A DNA stretch of 64,000 nucleotides, from NCBI GenBank assembly GCA_013398175.1, contig VZRZ01006181.1:351724-415723 (forward strand). The letters are read 5' to 3'. The notes beneath the pieces are model-generated. The model ran no database searches. It was given only the letters and a program-made list of their open reading frames with translations, and was not told the origin of the DNA. Below are positions 1 to 18,094 of the stretch, piece by piece (position 1 is the stretch's first letter; every line of letters starts with the position of its first letter). Source of the DNA: Climacteris rufus. Its lineage: Eukaryota; Chordata; Aves; Passeriformes; Climacteridae. The position numbers and the translations under genes were made by a program.

Positions 1-6343
<6,343 letters not shown>

Positions 6344-6461
6344 CTGCAAGGGAAGACACAGCATCATTAGAAACATCTTACAGTCAAATTCCACAGCAGT
6401 AGACATGAACTACGGGCACAAGACTGCCAGGCAGATAAAATTATTATAGTTTATTAAAGTT

Positions 6462-7571
6462 GTGTACCTAAACTCTAGTAAAGCCTTTGACACTGTTTCC
6501 TACAGCATTCTCTTGGAGAAACAGGCTGCTTGTGGCTTGGACAGATGCATTGTGTGCTGGGTAAAAAAAACACCTGGAGGTTTGGACCCAGAGAGTTACA
6601 TCCAGCTGGCATCTGGTCACCAGTGGGGTTCTCCAGGACTCAGTATTGGGGCCAGTCCTGTTTAATATTTTCATCAATGATCTGGACACTGAGATTGAAT
6701 GCACCCTCAGTCAGTTTGCAGGTAATAGTTGGACAGGAGTGTTGATCTGCTGCAGGGCAGGAGGGCTCTGTAGAGGGATCTGGACAGGCTGGATCAATGG
6801 GCTCAGACCAACAGTACAAGGTTCAATAATGCCAAGTGCTGGGTCCTGCTCTCGGGTCTCAATAGTCCCAGGCAGTGCTACAGGCTGGGGGAGAGTGGCT
6901 GAAAAGCTGCCCGGTGGAGAAGGACCTGGGGGTGCTGGTCAACAGCAGCTGAACATGAGCCAGCTGTGCCCAGGTGGCCAGTGACATCCTGGGCTGGATC
7001 AGCAATAGTGGGGCCAGCAGGAGCAGCGCAGGGATGGTCCCCCTGTACTCAGCACTGGTGAGCCCACACCTTGAGTCTTGTGTCCAGTTCTGGGCCCCTC
7101 ACTGCAAGAAAGACATTGAGGTGCTGGTGTGTCCAGAGAGGGGAAATGGAAGCTGTGAAGGCTCTGGAGCACAAGTCTGATGAGGAGATGCTGAGGGAGC
7201 TGGGGTTGTTTAGCCTGGAGGAAGGGAGGCTCAGGGGAGACCTTATCACTCTCTACAACTCCCTGAAAGGAAATCATAGCCAGATGGGGGTTGGCTTCTT
7301 GTCCTAAGAAGCTACAGGCCAAGAGGAAATGACCTCCAGTTATGCCAGAGAAGGTTTAGATTGGATAGCAGGAAACATTTCGTCATGGAAAGGGCTGTCA
7401 AGTGCTGGAACAGAATGCCCAGGAAAGTGGCTGAGTCACCATCCCCAGCAGTACTTAAAAGATGTGTAGATGTGGCACTTGGAAACATGGTTTAGTGGTA
7501 GACTTGGAAGTGACGGGCTAATGGTTGGACTCAATTATTCTAATTGGTCTTTTCCAACCTACACGATTCTA
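6462..7571 (+). mobile_element. CR1 LINE, 5'-truncated dead copy (reverse transcriptase and 3' end)
   Basis: Shifted plus-strand frames read as the CR1 ORF2 reverse transcriptase and C-terminal region. SKAFDTVSYSILLEK comes first, then GPVLFNIFINDLD, then VPLYSALVSPHLE, then ALEHKSDEEMLRELGLFSLE and RGDLITLYNSLKG. The frame breaks several times, and the catalytic FADD is reduced to FAGN (6715-6726), so it is inactive. It ends in a CR1-type 3' tail with ATTCTA at about 7565-7570. It lies antisense to ATP1A1, starting only about 120 bp upstream of the exon 2 acceptor. Confidence 0.93.
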
Positions 7572-8451
7572 CAAAAGTTACACCACTTCAGTAAAAAGTA
7601 AAAATGAGGTAGTGAACAGAGAAGTCTGCTCAATATCATCCCCAATACACAGATTAGAGCCAGACATTGTGCAAGTCTAGCTGGAGGAAAGCAAGCTACA
7701 CACTATTCAGGCAGTCTTGACACATGAGCCCTGGCTTAAGCTGAAAAAGTGATGAAGAGCAGAAGAAACCAATTCCTGAGAGCATATGTATGTTCCTTTC
7801 AAGGCATTAACTCCTCCTCCCACTCTTCCCCATCCTTCTGGTGAGGAGGAGCAGCCTATCAAGTGAAGATAAATAAGAGGAGGTGGTACCTCTGGCTGGT
7901 CGATTCTGGGGGCTAAGTTCCAACACTTTCATTCTCAGTTTGGCACACTAAGTTGGCTGGTTATGCAACAGAAATCTGCTTTCAATTTATGGCAGTTTGA
8001 CCAGAAAGAATGGTATACAAAGCAGCAGTACACTTTTGCAGATTCAGTCTGTGCTTAGTCCTGCTTCCACTTCACAGAGCAGATGATTCGCTTATTAAAG
8101 CCTCTTTATTCAGTAGGATTTTCATTCACTTTTATTATGGTTAATTCTACATGAAATCGTGCAAAGATTTAGATCTTGTCATAATGGGGTAAACAAGCAT
8201 CTAAGGGCAAACAAATCATGACTCAGTGCACATAAACATCACTTAAAAGACAACCCTATTGTGGGACCTATTACAACCCTGCATCCTGCCAAGTTTTACA
8301 TGATGAGATTTTCATCTAATAAGATCCCTAAGAAGAACTTTAAGATGAAACAGCAGTTAGTGGCACCAGAGTCAAATCTTTAACAAGATTAAGAAAAGGT
8401 TTCAGAGGAATTGCCTTGCTTGGTCTTTGCATGAACACCTCAAACCACGAA

Positions 8452-8481
8452 CTGGATTCCTGAGAGCTGGATTCCTGAGAG
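8452..8481. repeat. 15 bp perfect tandem duplication
   Basis: CTGGATTCCTGAGAG occurs twice back to back (8452-8466 and 8467-8481) in ATP1A1 intron 1. Confidence 0.85.
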
Positions 8482-11299
8482 TGATCTGGACACAGGAACT
8501 ATTGTTTGGATCCAAAACCTGTCTTGTTGAGCAGCCTAGCACAGGAAATTTTTATTATCTACTCTGACAGAAGTAGAAACCAAAACCAAAAGTGAAACTA
8601 TGCAAAAAAAAAGGAAAAAAACCATGACTTTTCTGAAAGAAGCCATCACTCACATCTGCACAAGGGTGTTTACTGTTGAGAAAGCTCTGTGTACAACACT
8701 CTGCAGCCACAGTCACACATTTCACATGCACAGAAGTCCTCCCTGGCCCTGTTCAGCAAAGGCAGGCTTTGCATGCCCCAGACCCTTGAACGCAGCTACA
8801 GAGCTCTGCAATGGAAAGTTTTTTAAAAGTGGAGCAGAGCCGAGTTATTTGCTTCCACTGATCTAAGAAAAGGGCACAGAACGACAGACTGTCAGCACTC
8901 CTGACATTCTCTTCCCTGCACCTAAACTCCCATTTCCCTTCTTAAAAAAAGTGAAAGCCACAGTACTTAAACCAGCACAGTCCTTGCATTCCAGCATCAC
9001 AGGAATTTGCCACAGGGCAATTCACAAAAAGCCACCATGAAGCATCTCTCTCCTTCAGCCTTTCTAAAGGAAACAACTTTGACTTCTTCTAGAGCTAGGG
9101 CAGACAAGTCCAAACACAGCCCTGCACAAAACACATGCTTCTTGATTACTGCTTGAGATACGATTTCTAACGAAGGTGAAGGAGTTGGTGCCCTGCCTGA
9201 CTAGCACTCCATCACCTCCAGCTTCACCCCTTCTCCCAAAAGCCTGGCAAGCTCTCACAGGTGACCTAAAAACCTCCTGGTTCTTTGAAACTTCTGTGAG
9301 AAGTACAGTTACTCAACTTATTGGGGGCAATGAACAATCCAAGACTATAGGACTGTTTAAGCTTTTTCAGCTGCAGCTGAAACAATCAAAGAGTGGGCAA
9401 ACATGAAAAGGCTCATTGCCCTTGTTCAAGCATGATTTGCTTTAAAAAAAAACAAAACACAAAAACCCCGGCAATCAGCTGCAGTCAGAACAAAGAGTGG
9501 ATAGAGTTACTTGTTTCTTTAAGCACCCAAGTATTTGGGTCCTAATGGAGTCCATCTTGCAGGAGCTCAGCAGTTCCTCAGCTTAAAAAAAAATGAAAGC
9601 ACAATACCTTCCCTTCTGTCGCTTTAGTATCACATCCCACCCTGACTGAAAAGGTAAGTCAGGAGAACCAGTTTCAGCTCTTGTTACAGGATCATCTCAT
9701 GCAGAGTCTGGACTTCCTGCTCCATCATTCAAATCTAAACTTGACACACACACCAGAGTCAAAGTCCTGCCCCCTGTTCTGTGCCTCCGGGGCCAATGCC
9801 TCCCTTCCTGCAAGATGAACCCAATCTGTTCAACAAAGGCTTATGCTGGCTGGGCTGCCAGGGAAAGAGGTTTTCATCCCACCTCGGCGCTGTAGGATTT
9901 CCCTGCTCTCCCCTCCTTTTCCTGCTGCACAAAGAGAAGAAGGCCTACGGTACTCCAGATCCACATCTTACCACGATTTAATCACATGGCCCGAATACAA
10001 AGGAAAGTCTGTCTCATCAGAAATGTCACCCCTGTTCCTTGAATTAGCCCAAGGACTGACTCGTCAAAACTGCCCCAGAAAAAAAACAACACAGCTTCTT
10101 TTTTTTTCCATGCAGTATTTCTTTTTCCACTGGCTTAAGCACAACATTTGTACACACCAGTGTAAAAAGTTTTACACATCTCCCAGAAAATCCTATTGTC
10201 TTCCAGATACAGCTTATGCTTTTCCACTCAGGACTAATTGAGCCATTCATGGCTGATGTTCTCAGTACAAGCCATGATTGACCAGGAAACAGGAGGGGTA
10301 CAAATCAGCAGACAAGCTCAGAAGTACCCTATTCTGTGATCACCTAATCCAACAAGAAAAGTCAAGTAGGAGCCAAAATAAATTATGCGGTCTCCGGAGG
10401 CCTGGTCTGTTTTACTACTCATGCCATTATAATCAATTGTGCAAAGAAAACAGAAAAGTTACTGTCCTGCTGCCTTATGAGACAGTAAATACATTAACCA
10501 GATGAGTCATAAAACTGACTCTGCCTATCGGACTAGCAACTCTGTTCCATGACCCTATGTAATCTCAGCAAGGGATGGAATGGCTTCTTTGGATCTTACT
10601 GCTTCCCAAGAGCTGTATTCAATCTCCTATCTTGAATCAAAACTTTAAGCTGCATTAATTGATCAGACTCTCAGCATCTAGGACAGTACAAAGCAGTTTT
10701 TATTCAACAGCTAGTAACTGCTAATTGCACACAGACTCCTGCTTCCCAAATTATGGAAGGGCAAGCTCTCTTCCCATGAGGAGAGATGTAAACCTAATCG
10801 GGTTTTTAATCATCAGGTTAAAGCCAGGACCACCCACACACCTTAAGCCCTGTCTGGGTATTAGGACAAACACTTCTGCTTCTCGTGGAGCTGTGTGAAG
10901 ACCCAAGTGCAGAGCAGGCTTTCCAAACGTCATTGCTGCACAGCTGAGCAGCCCATCCTTGTTCTTTGGGTGCTCTGCCAACTGCAGAGAGTCTCCTTCC
11001 TCACTTTTTTGCCTGCCATAGTAGTGCATCTTTAGTGCAACTCCAGACATCCCCAGTAGTTGACAAACAAGTGAAGATGAGTGGACTGAACCCAGTTCTC
11101 CCCTAGAGGAGCTGCTGAAGGAAAGCTGCCCCTTGGAAAGGCGTGGGTGAAGGATGAGCTGCAGTTTTCAGCAGGTCAGGATCACTGTGGATTGTGCAGC
11201 CCACCTCACCTGACAGAGACCCCTGTTCCTGTTACACCACTTTTGCAGAAACAAGTATTGACTAAGCCCAGGGTTTTCTTTGGCAAAAGGACTATCCTC

Positions 11300-11348
11300 T
11301 AGCCATAGTAATAAAAAGTGAATGTCATAAAATAGCCATAGTAATAAA
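11300..11348. repeat. 16 bp direct repeat with 33 bp period
   Basis: TAGCCATAGTAATAAA occurs at 11300-11315 and again at 11333-11348. It is a small local duplication in an AT-rich intronic stretch. Confidence 0.85.
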
Positions 11349-11510
11349 GCAATGAAAAATATGGGGGAGGGGGAAAGTACTATATTAAGATTTTTTTTAT
11401 TGTACCAGATAAGGACTGCTTTGATTTGCATGACTTCCCCTCAGTTGGTCCATTATGCAATAAACCCTCCCAGTTTCTGACAAGGAAAAAACCCTTAAGT
11501 GGGGTTCAGA

Positions 11511-11690
11511 GAAATCCAAGCAAGCCAGGTGTTTCTGCTCCAGACACAGGTGCTTGATCACAGCAATCAGCTTCAAAAAGTCTTCACCACTGTTTGCTTC
11601 CAAGAGCTTTCACATACATCTTTCTTTAGTTAGAAGATATGATCTGAATTAAGGACTTCTCCTCATGGACTCCAAGGTAGAGCTGACCTC
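11511..11690. repeat. Duplicated intronic segment, copy 1
   Basis: This segment aligns in the same orientation with 12965-13158. The best 44 bases (11621-11664 against 13080-13123) differ at three positions, and the flanking portion is more diverged (roughly 70-75% by eye) with small indels. I do not recognise a repeat family. It could be an old local duplication or two copies of an uncharacterised interspersed repeat. Confidence 0.75.
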
Positions 11691-12964
11691 CAGAAGTGAC
11701 CCAAAGCACACACGACTCGCCTGTGCAGCAAGGGAGGTGGAGTGAAACTGTCTACAAACAGCTCAGAACAGAAATGAAATCCTGAGTGCTTTCCTCCGCT
11801 ACGCACACCCCCTTGGATAATCTGCTTTTTGGGCTGAACAGCACAGCTAGGCAGCTGACAGCCCTCCCCTTGCCCATTACCATTTAAAGTAAAACAGATG
11901 CTCTGCTCAGCTTCTCCTCACAGCCACAGAGAGAAGAAACTTGTTTTCTCACACTTAAGCTCTTCTTTTCCCTTCTATCCCATGCTCCCATGGGAAAGAA
12001 GTTTCCTTTTTGGGCACCCTAGCTTACATGCTGTTCACTGTTGCATCCACACAGCGCCTTATTCACTGCCTTGCTCTCTCACATCCCGGTTTTCCAGGGG
12101 GTCCCTAATTATACGCATGCATTCTCACTGCTAAAGGAGCAAATCTTGTGACTTGCTACCAGCGAGCATGAGGCAGCTGTATTATCCCAGCTGAATTATC
12201 CCTTTTGGCAGAGCTTCAGTTTCTGGCTAACTGCTTTATGATTCATACAACCTATGAAATCTGAAATGGAGGCAAGACGGTTTTCTACATGAAAAAGTGT
12301 CTGTACCTTCCTAGTCCCACCAAGGCAGGCTAAGCCCCCAAAGCCTTTTGCACTGCAGTCAACTCAAAGGCTGCTCTGATGATTTAAGCAAGACTCAGAA
12401 TACTGCCCACACTGCCAAATACCTCCTCAGTGTTTTATCTCCTGGATGAACTTTTACTGTGCACGCTGCCTGTTGCCTACAGGACTTAAATACAACAGGC
12501 TGGGTTGGTAAGCATCGAAAGAACTTCATGACAAAAAAAAAGAAGCCCACCCACAGAGAAAAATGCTGAAAGCCCACCCCAACACTCCTCAACCCCTTTT
12601 TCCTGTCCATTCAGCCATGTTCTTGCAGCTCTCCTACTACTCATGCAGTTATGTCAACATTGCTGCTGTTGTACTGTGCCGGTGAGGACAATACAAAGTC
12701 AAGTCAATGTTTGAACAGCGCTTGGGAAGCACAGAGCACCTGTTGGCAGGGGACACACTGCCACTGCTGTGTCCCATGGCCCTGCATGGTCACCCTCTCC
12801 TCAGGAAGCACAGAAACCTGGGAATTTTACAGGAATGTGTCTAAACCAAAAGCAAACAAATCTACACACCTCTAACTACACAAGATACACAGGGAAGTAT
12901 TCCAAGGGAAAAAGACCAGGCATCCAAAAGCCAGGAACTGGTCTCTAGTTTTGCAGAATAAAAT
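11691..12964. other. Intronic spacer between the duplicated segments
   Basis: About 1.27 kb of mixed-composition sequence in ATP1A1 intron 1. No exon, repeat family or other feature is recognised. Confidence 0.6.
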
Positions 12965-13158
12965 GAAATCGGAGCAAGCCAAGAGGCATTTCTGCTCCCC
13001 ACACGGGCGCCTGAGCACGGCATCCAGCTGCCAACAGCCCTCCAACCACCGCTCCCTTCCAACTGCCTTCACGCACAATTTTCTTTAGTTAAAAGATACG
13101 ATCTGAATTAACGACTTCTCCTCCTCGTGGGCTTTAAGGCAGAAACAATGCCGACAGC
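12965..13158. repeat. Duplicated intronic segment, copy 2, cut off by the assembly gap
   Basis: This is the partner of 11511-11690, with the same order of blocks (a GCAAGCCA block, a TTTCTGCTCC block, then the well-conserved TTTCTTTAGTT block). It runs directly into the N run at 13159, so its right end is unknown. Confidence 0.75.
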
Positions 13159-14121
13159 NNNNNNNNNNNNNNNNNNNNNNNNNNNNNNNNNNNNNNNNNN
13201 NNNNNNNNNNNNNNNNNNNNNNNNNNNNNNNNNNNNNNNNNNNNNNNNNNNNNNNNNNNNNNNNNNNNNNNNNNNNNNNNNNNNNNNNNNNNNNNNNNNN
13301 NNNNNNNNNNNNNNNNNNNNNNNNNNNNNNNNNNNNNNNNNNNNNNNNNNNNNNNNNNNNNNNNNNNNNNNNNNNNNNNNNNNNNNNNNNNNNNNNNNNN
13401 NNNNNNNNNNNNNNNNNNNNNNNNNNNNNNNNNNNNNNNNNNNNNNNNNNNNNNNNNNNNNNNNNNNNNNNNNNNNNNNNNNNNNNNNNNNNNNNNNNNN
13501 NNNNNNNNNNNNNNNNNNNNNNNNNNNNNNNNNNNNNNNNNNNNNNNNNNNNNNNNNNNNNNNNNNNNNNNNNNNNNNNNNNNNNNNNNNNNNNNNNNNN
13601 NNNNNNNNNNNNNNNNNNNNNNNNNNNNNNNNNNNNNNNNNNNNNNNNNNNNNNNNNNNNNNNNNNNNNNNNNNNNNNNNNNNNNNNNNNNNNNNNNNNN
13701 NNNNNNNNNNNNNNNNNNNNNNNNNNNNNNNNNNNNNNNNNNNNNNNNNNNNNNNNNNNNNNNNNNNNNNNNNNNNNNNNNNNNNNNNNNNNNNNNNNNN
13801 NNNNNNNNNNNNNNNNNNNNNNNNNNNNNNNNNNNNNNNNNNNNNNNNNNNNNNNNNNNNNNNNNNNNNNNNNNNNNNNNNNNNNNNNNNNNNNNNNNNN
13901 NNNNNNNNNNNNNNNNNNNNNNNNNNNNNNNNNNNNNNNNNNNNNNNNNNNNNNNNNNNNNNNNNNNNNNNNNNNNNNNNNNNNNNNNNNNNNNNNNNNN
14001 NNNNNNNNNNNNNNNNNNNNNNNNNNNNNNNNNNNNNNNNNNNNNNNNNNNNNNNNNNNNNNNNNNNNNNNNNNNNNNNNNNNNNNNNNNNNNNNNNNNN
14101 NNNNNNNNNNNNNNNNNNNNN
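13159..14121. other. Assembly gap (963 N)
   Basis: This is a run of unknown bases. All open frames drawn across it are artefacts. Its position upstream of exon 2, and the GC-rich edge on its right, fit the missing ATP1A1 exon 1 and promoter; promoters of this kind are often lost in avian assemblies. That content is inferred, not seen. Confidence 0.98.
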
Positions 14122-17100
14122 CACAAGAGCACCGGTGGTCCCTGTGCACCCACACGCTTCCCGCTGGGCATGGCCCTGCCAGGCTGCCAAACTGCCCGAG
14201 CCTCAGCCCGCTCCGTGCCATGGGAGGGAGATGTGCGTGTGCTTGCCAGAAACTGCTGCTGCCGATGGAGGAGTCGGTGAAGTTGCAGGGCAGCTTTCTG
14301 TGCCCTCTGCTGCTCAGGGAGCCTGGCTAGGGGACATAGCCTGGCTACGGTCATCCTTCCCCAATGCTTCAGATTCTGGAAAAAGAGATGGAGAAGCTGT
14401 GACTGTGTTTCTTCATTTGGGGTTTATTTTTTGCAAAAGTTTATTGACTTCTGCTTTTACTTCCATTTAGATTCTCTGGCGAAGAAAATGAGCCAATGCA
14501 CTTCCTTATTCTTGATGGGCTAGTAGAAGCCCTGGAACCGAGAAAGCGTTTCAGGATATCTGCTGAGGGTCCCAAAAATAGATGTGAACTTCCCTGCGAA
14601 GAAGGAACAGTTACAGCACCTCCCTGCTAAGCATGGCTTGGAACCCCTCCACAGGAGAACTCCATTCAAGCCTTAAATATCCTGCACAAGATCTTGCTCA
14701 TCAAACTGCTCACAGACCCGTATCTGTTAGGGGAAGATCTGCCACCGAAACCATCATGTTTTTCTAAACAATCATGTGTAGAGGCACCATACTAGCGGTG
14801 GGGCTCGTCACTGTACCCTAGACCTGCTTTTAGAGCTTCTGTTGGATCTGCCCTTTGCAGATGTGGAAGTTGCTCCATCGTTGTGACTCCAGCTGGACAT
14901 AAAAACGTCTTGTCCACTCAGTTCTGAGATACGTCTGCAACAGAACATACTGAACTTGAAAGCAAAATCCAGCAGTGAGATCAGATGCAATTTTAGACAG
15001 CAGGCCAGCATTTCAGAGACACTTTTCAGTTGTCTGCATAAGCTCCATTTTGGAGCCTCTCATGGTCTTCATTAGATCTGGCTCTGTGTTGACAGTGTGG
15101 GAGCTGACGCTTTTGGTTTACCTAGAAAATACATGGCACAGCTGTCTCCCTACCAAGTGGCACCAGCTTGACCCCGAGGAAACGCTCTCAGCTTTCATTA
15201 CTTATCATTGAGATTTTCTGCTAAGATTTCTCAGGAAGGGCTTGGCTCATGTCAGTGGGTGGGGAGAAGGAGATAGGCATTAGGAACTGGGTAGGAATTA
15301 AGTGCCTGAAATCACCTACGTATTTCATTTTCACTCCTTAACAGCATTTTACTCCTGAAGAACAATACAGCCAACTTGGGTTTCTTTCTGTGGCAGTGAA
15401 GCATCATCAATAGGACACTAAAAGAAGACCTCCAGACAACTTCTGCACTGTGTTGCCCCTTGAAGTGCCACCTAACCAGTGTAGTTGATTTGGCACACAT
15501 CAGTTTGACCCATCCTTTGTCCTGGGATAGTTGATGCATTGTCATTTCTTCATAATGCGAAACTGTAGCATGTAGCTGTGGTGCTGTAAACCTGGATTAG
15601 TGTCTCAGTTTCACTGTCAGTGATTTAAACAGAGAGCAAATCCATACAGATCAAAAGAAATTTTATTACATCGAACCAGGCAGGGAGGGTAATGTTCCGT
15701 ATTGGAAATGCTTATGTTTTCCTTCTGTAATAGTTATCAGTGAGATTAGCATAAGGAAAATCAGGAGTGCTCTATTTTCAGTATCTACAAGCAATTACAA
15801 CCTCTTTCTGAGACCTTGGCAGGGTGACTGAGAGAAGCAGAGATAACATACAGGGAACTTCACTCCTGCCAGCAGGTGAAATTTCTGTCGGGCTTTAATA
15901 CCTGAAAATTCCTGCTCTTTGGCTTGAGTGTCCCTCTCAGTTCATCCCAGGAGTAATTTAAATGGTTATTTTGCAGATCTGCAACAACACATTGTTTTCC
16001 CCTCAGAGAGCAGCTATGGTAGTGTTGTGGGCTGCTGAGCAGCAGTTGAATTCCAAGGGGAGGTAGCATGGGATGCACTGAAAGGAGAAGGATGAGCCTT
16101 AGCTAAATTGTGCAGGGCATTATGTGAGTGCCTGCTGCTGTGGACATCACAAGGTCCTCTTGCCACGTTTTTTTACTTCAAGAAGCTGGGATTGTTTTAC
16201 AGCAGGGAATTTTATTATGGTCATTTTCAGGACGGGGAAACGGTCACAGAGAGGGAAGGCAGGCATGCAGAAAAGCTTTAGCAGGTTCCAGTTAAGAGTC
16301 CAAGGGTCTGAAAGCCCTTTGCTCTTGCTGCTAGATATGACAGCTTCCACTCAAGCATATTCCTGCTTCCAGTAATAGACTGCGTGTAGCTCGACACAGA
16401 GAAGCAAATCTTCTTTATCTCTTCACAGCTGCCACAGCCTGGGGCTGCATTTGCTGGGAAAACTAGGATCCCAGCAGTGGATAGTCCCCAGAATAGGAAA
16501 GAATACCATCTCTCACCTGTTTTTTCTTTTGTGACATCTCCCATGTTCACCAGGCTTTTGGATGTGTTTCAACAAGAGCCACCTTGAAAACCACAGCAGT
16601 TTCTTCACTGGCAGTGTACTTGTTGGGGCAATTTGCCTGTGGACACTACAGTGCCCTTGCCAGCAGAGAAGAAAAACTCCTGCAGCTCCTACTTAGAAAA
16701 AAAAAACAAAACAAAAACCCAAACTGGAGTTGGGTCCAAATAAGCTATTTTCTTTCATCCATTTCTACATCATCTCAAGAGTCTCCAGAGGGTTACCCAC
16801 AGCAAACTACAGCAGACAACAAAAGCAGCAACAGTTCAGAGAAAGCCAGATGTGCTCCACCATGAGCTCTGTGTCAGTGTGGTTCAGAGAAGCGGTCAAA
16901 AGGGATTCATGCTTTTTTGAAGACCACCTCCCTTCAGAGGGGAAACAGAGAAGACAATATGTATGAAACTGTATTTCTGTCGACCTTCCATCTGTAATTA
17001 CATGCCTCATACCCTTTGCTGTCTTGTCCCCTGCCTTTAATAAGATCACTTTAAGAGATAAGGCAGTGACTCCATTAAAAGGAGGGGCAGGGGGAAAAAT

Positions 17101-18045
17101 ATCTAACTACGGGGTGAGCAAAGATCAAGATCCACTATACCCTGTCAGGCTTGGCTGAGCTTCTTCCAGCACCTTTTTCCTTCCCTCTGGCTGAGGGATA
17201 CAAACATTTTGCATTTTTGACAGTATTTTGCATTTTTCTGAAGCCTTCCACATCATTGAAGTAGCATTGCCAAAACATGACAAAGGCTCCTCAAAGGCCC
17301 TGTGAAAATGAGGGCTCCAGCCTCTGCCATTGCATATGAATGGATTCACCTTCCTTTGGAGCTCTGATGGTGTCAGGGCTGCAGAGGCAAAGGGCACAAA
17401 GACTCAGCACTCCCATCATTTCCAGCACCTCGGCAGCCTGCCTGTACAAAATTCCTGTGCACTTGGCACTTCCCTAAGTGGGAACTCTGGCTACTCAGCC
17501 TTTCTCTGTATTAAGCTCAAAGTGCCTCAGCCCAAGAACTTAAAAACTGTGGCTCTTTTGTGTTTTACCAGAGAGGAGGTGGGTGGAGGGTGGCTGGAGT
17601 AATGCAGTGAATCAGATCGATGTGTGGGATTTAGGGGAGCATGGTTCCTGTCCGGCTGCTGCGAGATGGGGTTTTACTTCTGGTTCACAGATCCCCAAAG
17701 ACTTCTTGGAGGGGGGGGATGCTGTGAGAGCATGAAAAGCAAAGACATTGCCAGTAGATTGAAATACACAGTTCAAGGATTTGTGCTTCTCCGGCAAAAA
17801 TGTTTAGGAGTCCACAAATCAAAAAAGATAGAGGGTTAAAATCGTGCTCTGAACAAATCTGTAACGTGCATTTAAGTGACACTTGCTGCTTAAAGCCCAT
17901 ACTCATGACCTATCATTCTGGTTTTAGTTACCAACACTGTTATTAATTCACCTTCTTTGCCAGTGAGTTATCTGGGAGATAAAGCACCTTTGAAATCCCT
18001 AGACTCCCTGGAACCACGGTGTATATCTGTGCATGCACTTTGCCA
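14122..18045. other. Non-coding: right gap flank and upstream sequence
   Basis: The first roughly 230 bp beside the gap is GC-rich with scattered CpG, which would fit the edge of a promoter. The rest is mixed sequence with A-rich patches (16690-16717). No splice-supported exon or known repeat is recognised. Confidence 0.5.
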
Positions 18046-18094
18046 TTCCAGAGCAGATAACCTGAGTGCCATGCAACTTATGCCTGCTCTGGAA
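18046..18094. repeat. Inverted repeat, 15 bp stem with a 2-base bulge
   Basis: TTCCAGAGCAG (18046-18056) is the reverse complement of CTGCTCTGGAA (18084-18094). The stem continues with ATAA (18057-18060) against TTAT (18078-18081) across a 2-base bulge, leaving a 17-base loop. It resembles a short hairpin RNA, though its stem is shorter than most miRNA precursors. Confidence 0.65.

Larger units (their letters stand above)
6344..13158 (-). other. ATP1A1 intron 1, visible part
   Basis: Sequence upstream of exon 2 in transcript terms, running to the assembly gap. Besides the CR1 element and the duplicated segments listed separately, it contains an AP-1/MARE-like site (ATGACTCAGTGC at 8218-8229), poly-A/poly-T patches and two short direct repeats. 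No candidate exon 1 with a suitable start and donor is found, so the exon is probably in the gap. About 7.6-11.5 kb is otherwise featureless. Confidence 0.7.

Noticed and set aside
7825..7833. ATGGGGAAG on the minus strand in intron 1, matching the expected start of ATP1A1 exon 1
   Set aside because: The following bases give no phase-0 GT donor and the frame stops soon after; the surroundings are not CpG-rich, so it is probably chance.
13085..14470. Open frames of 360-447 codons across the N run
   Set aside because: They exist only because N codons are read as non-stop.
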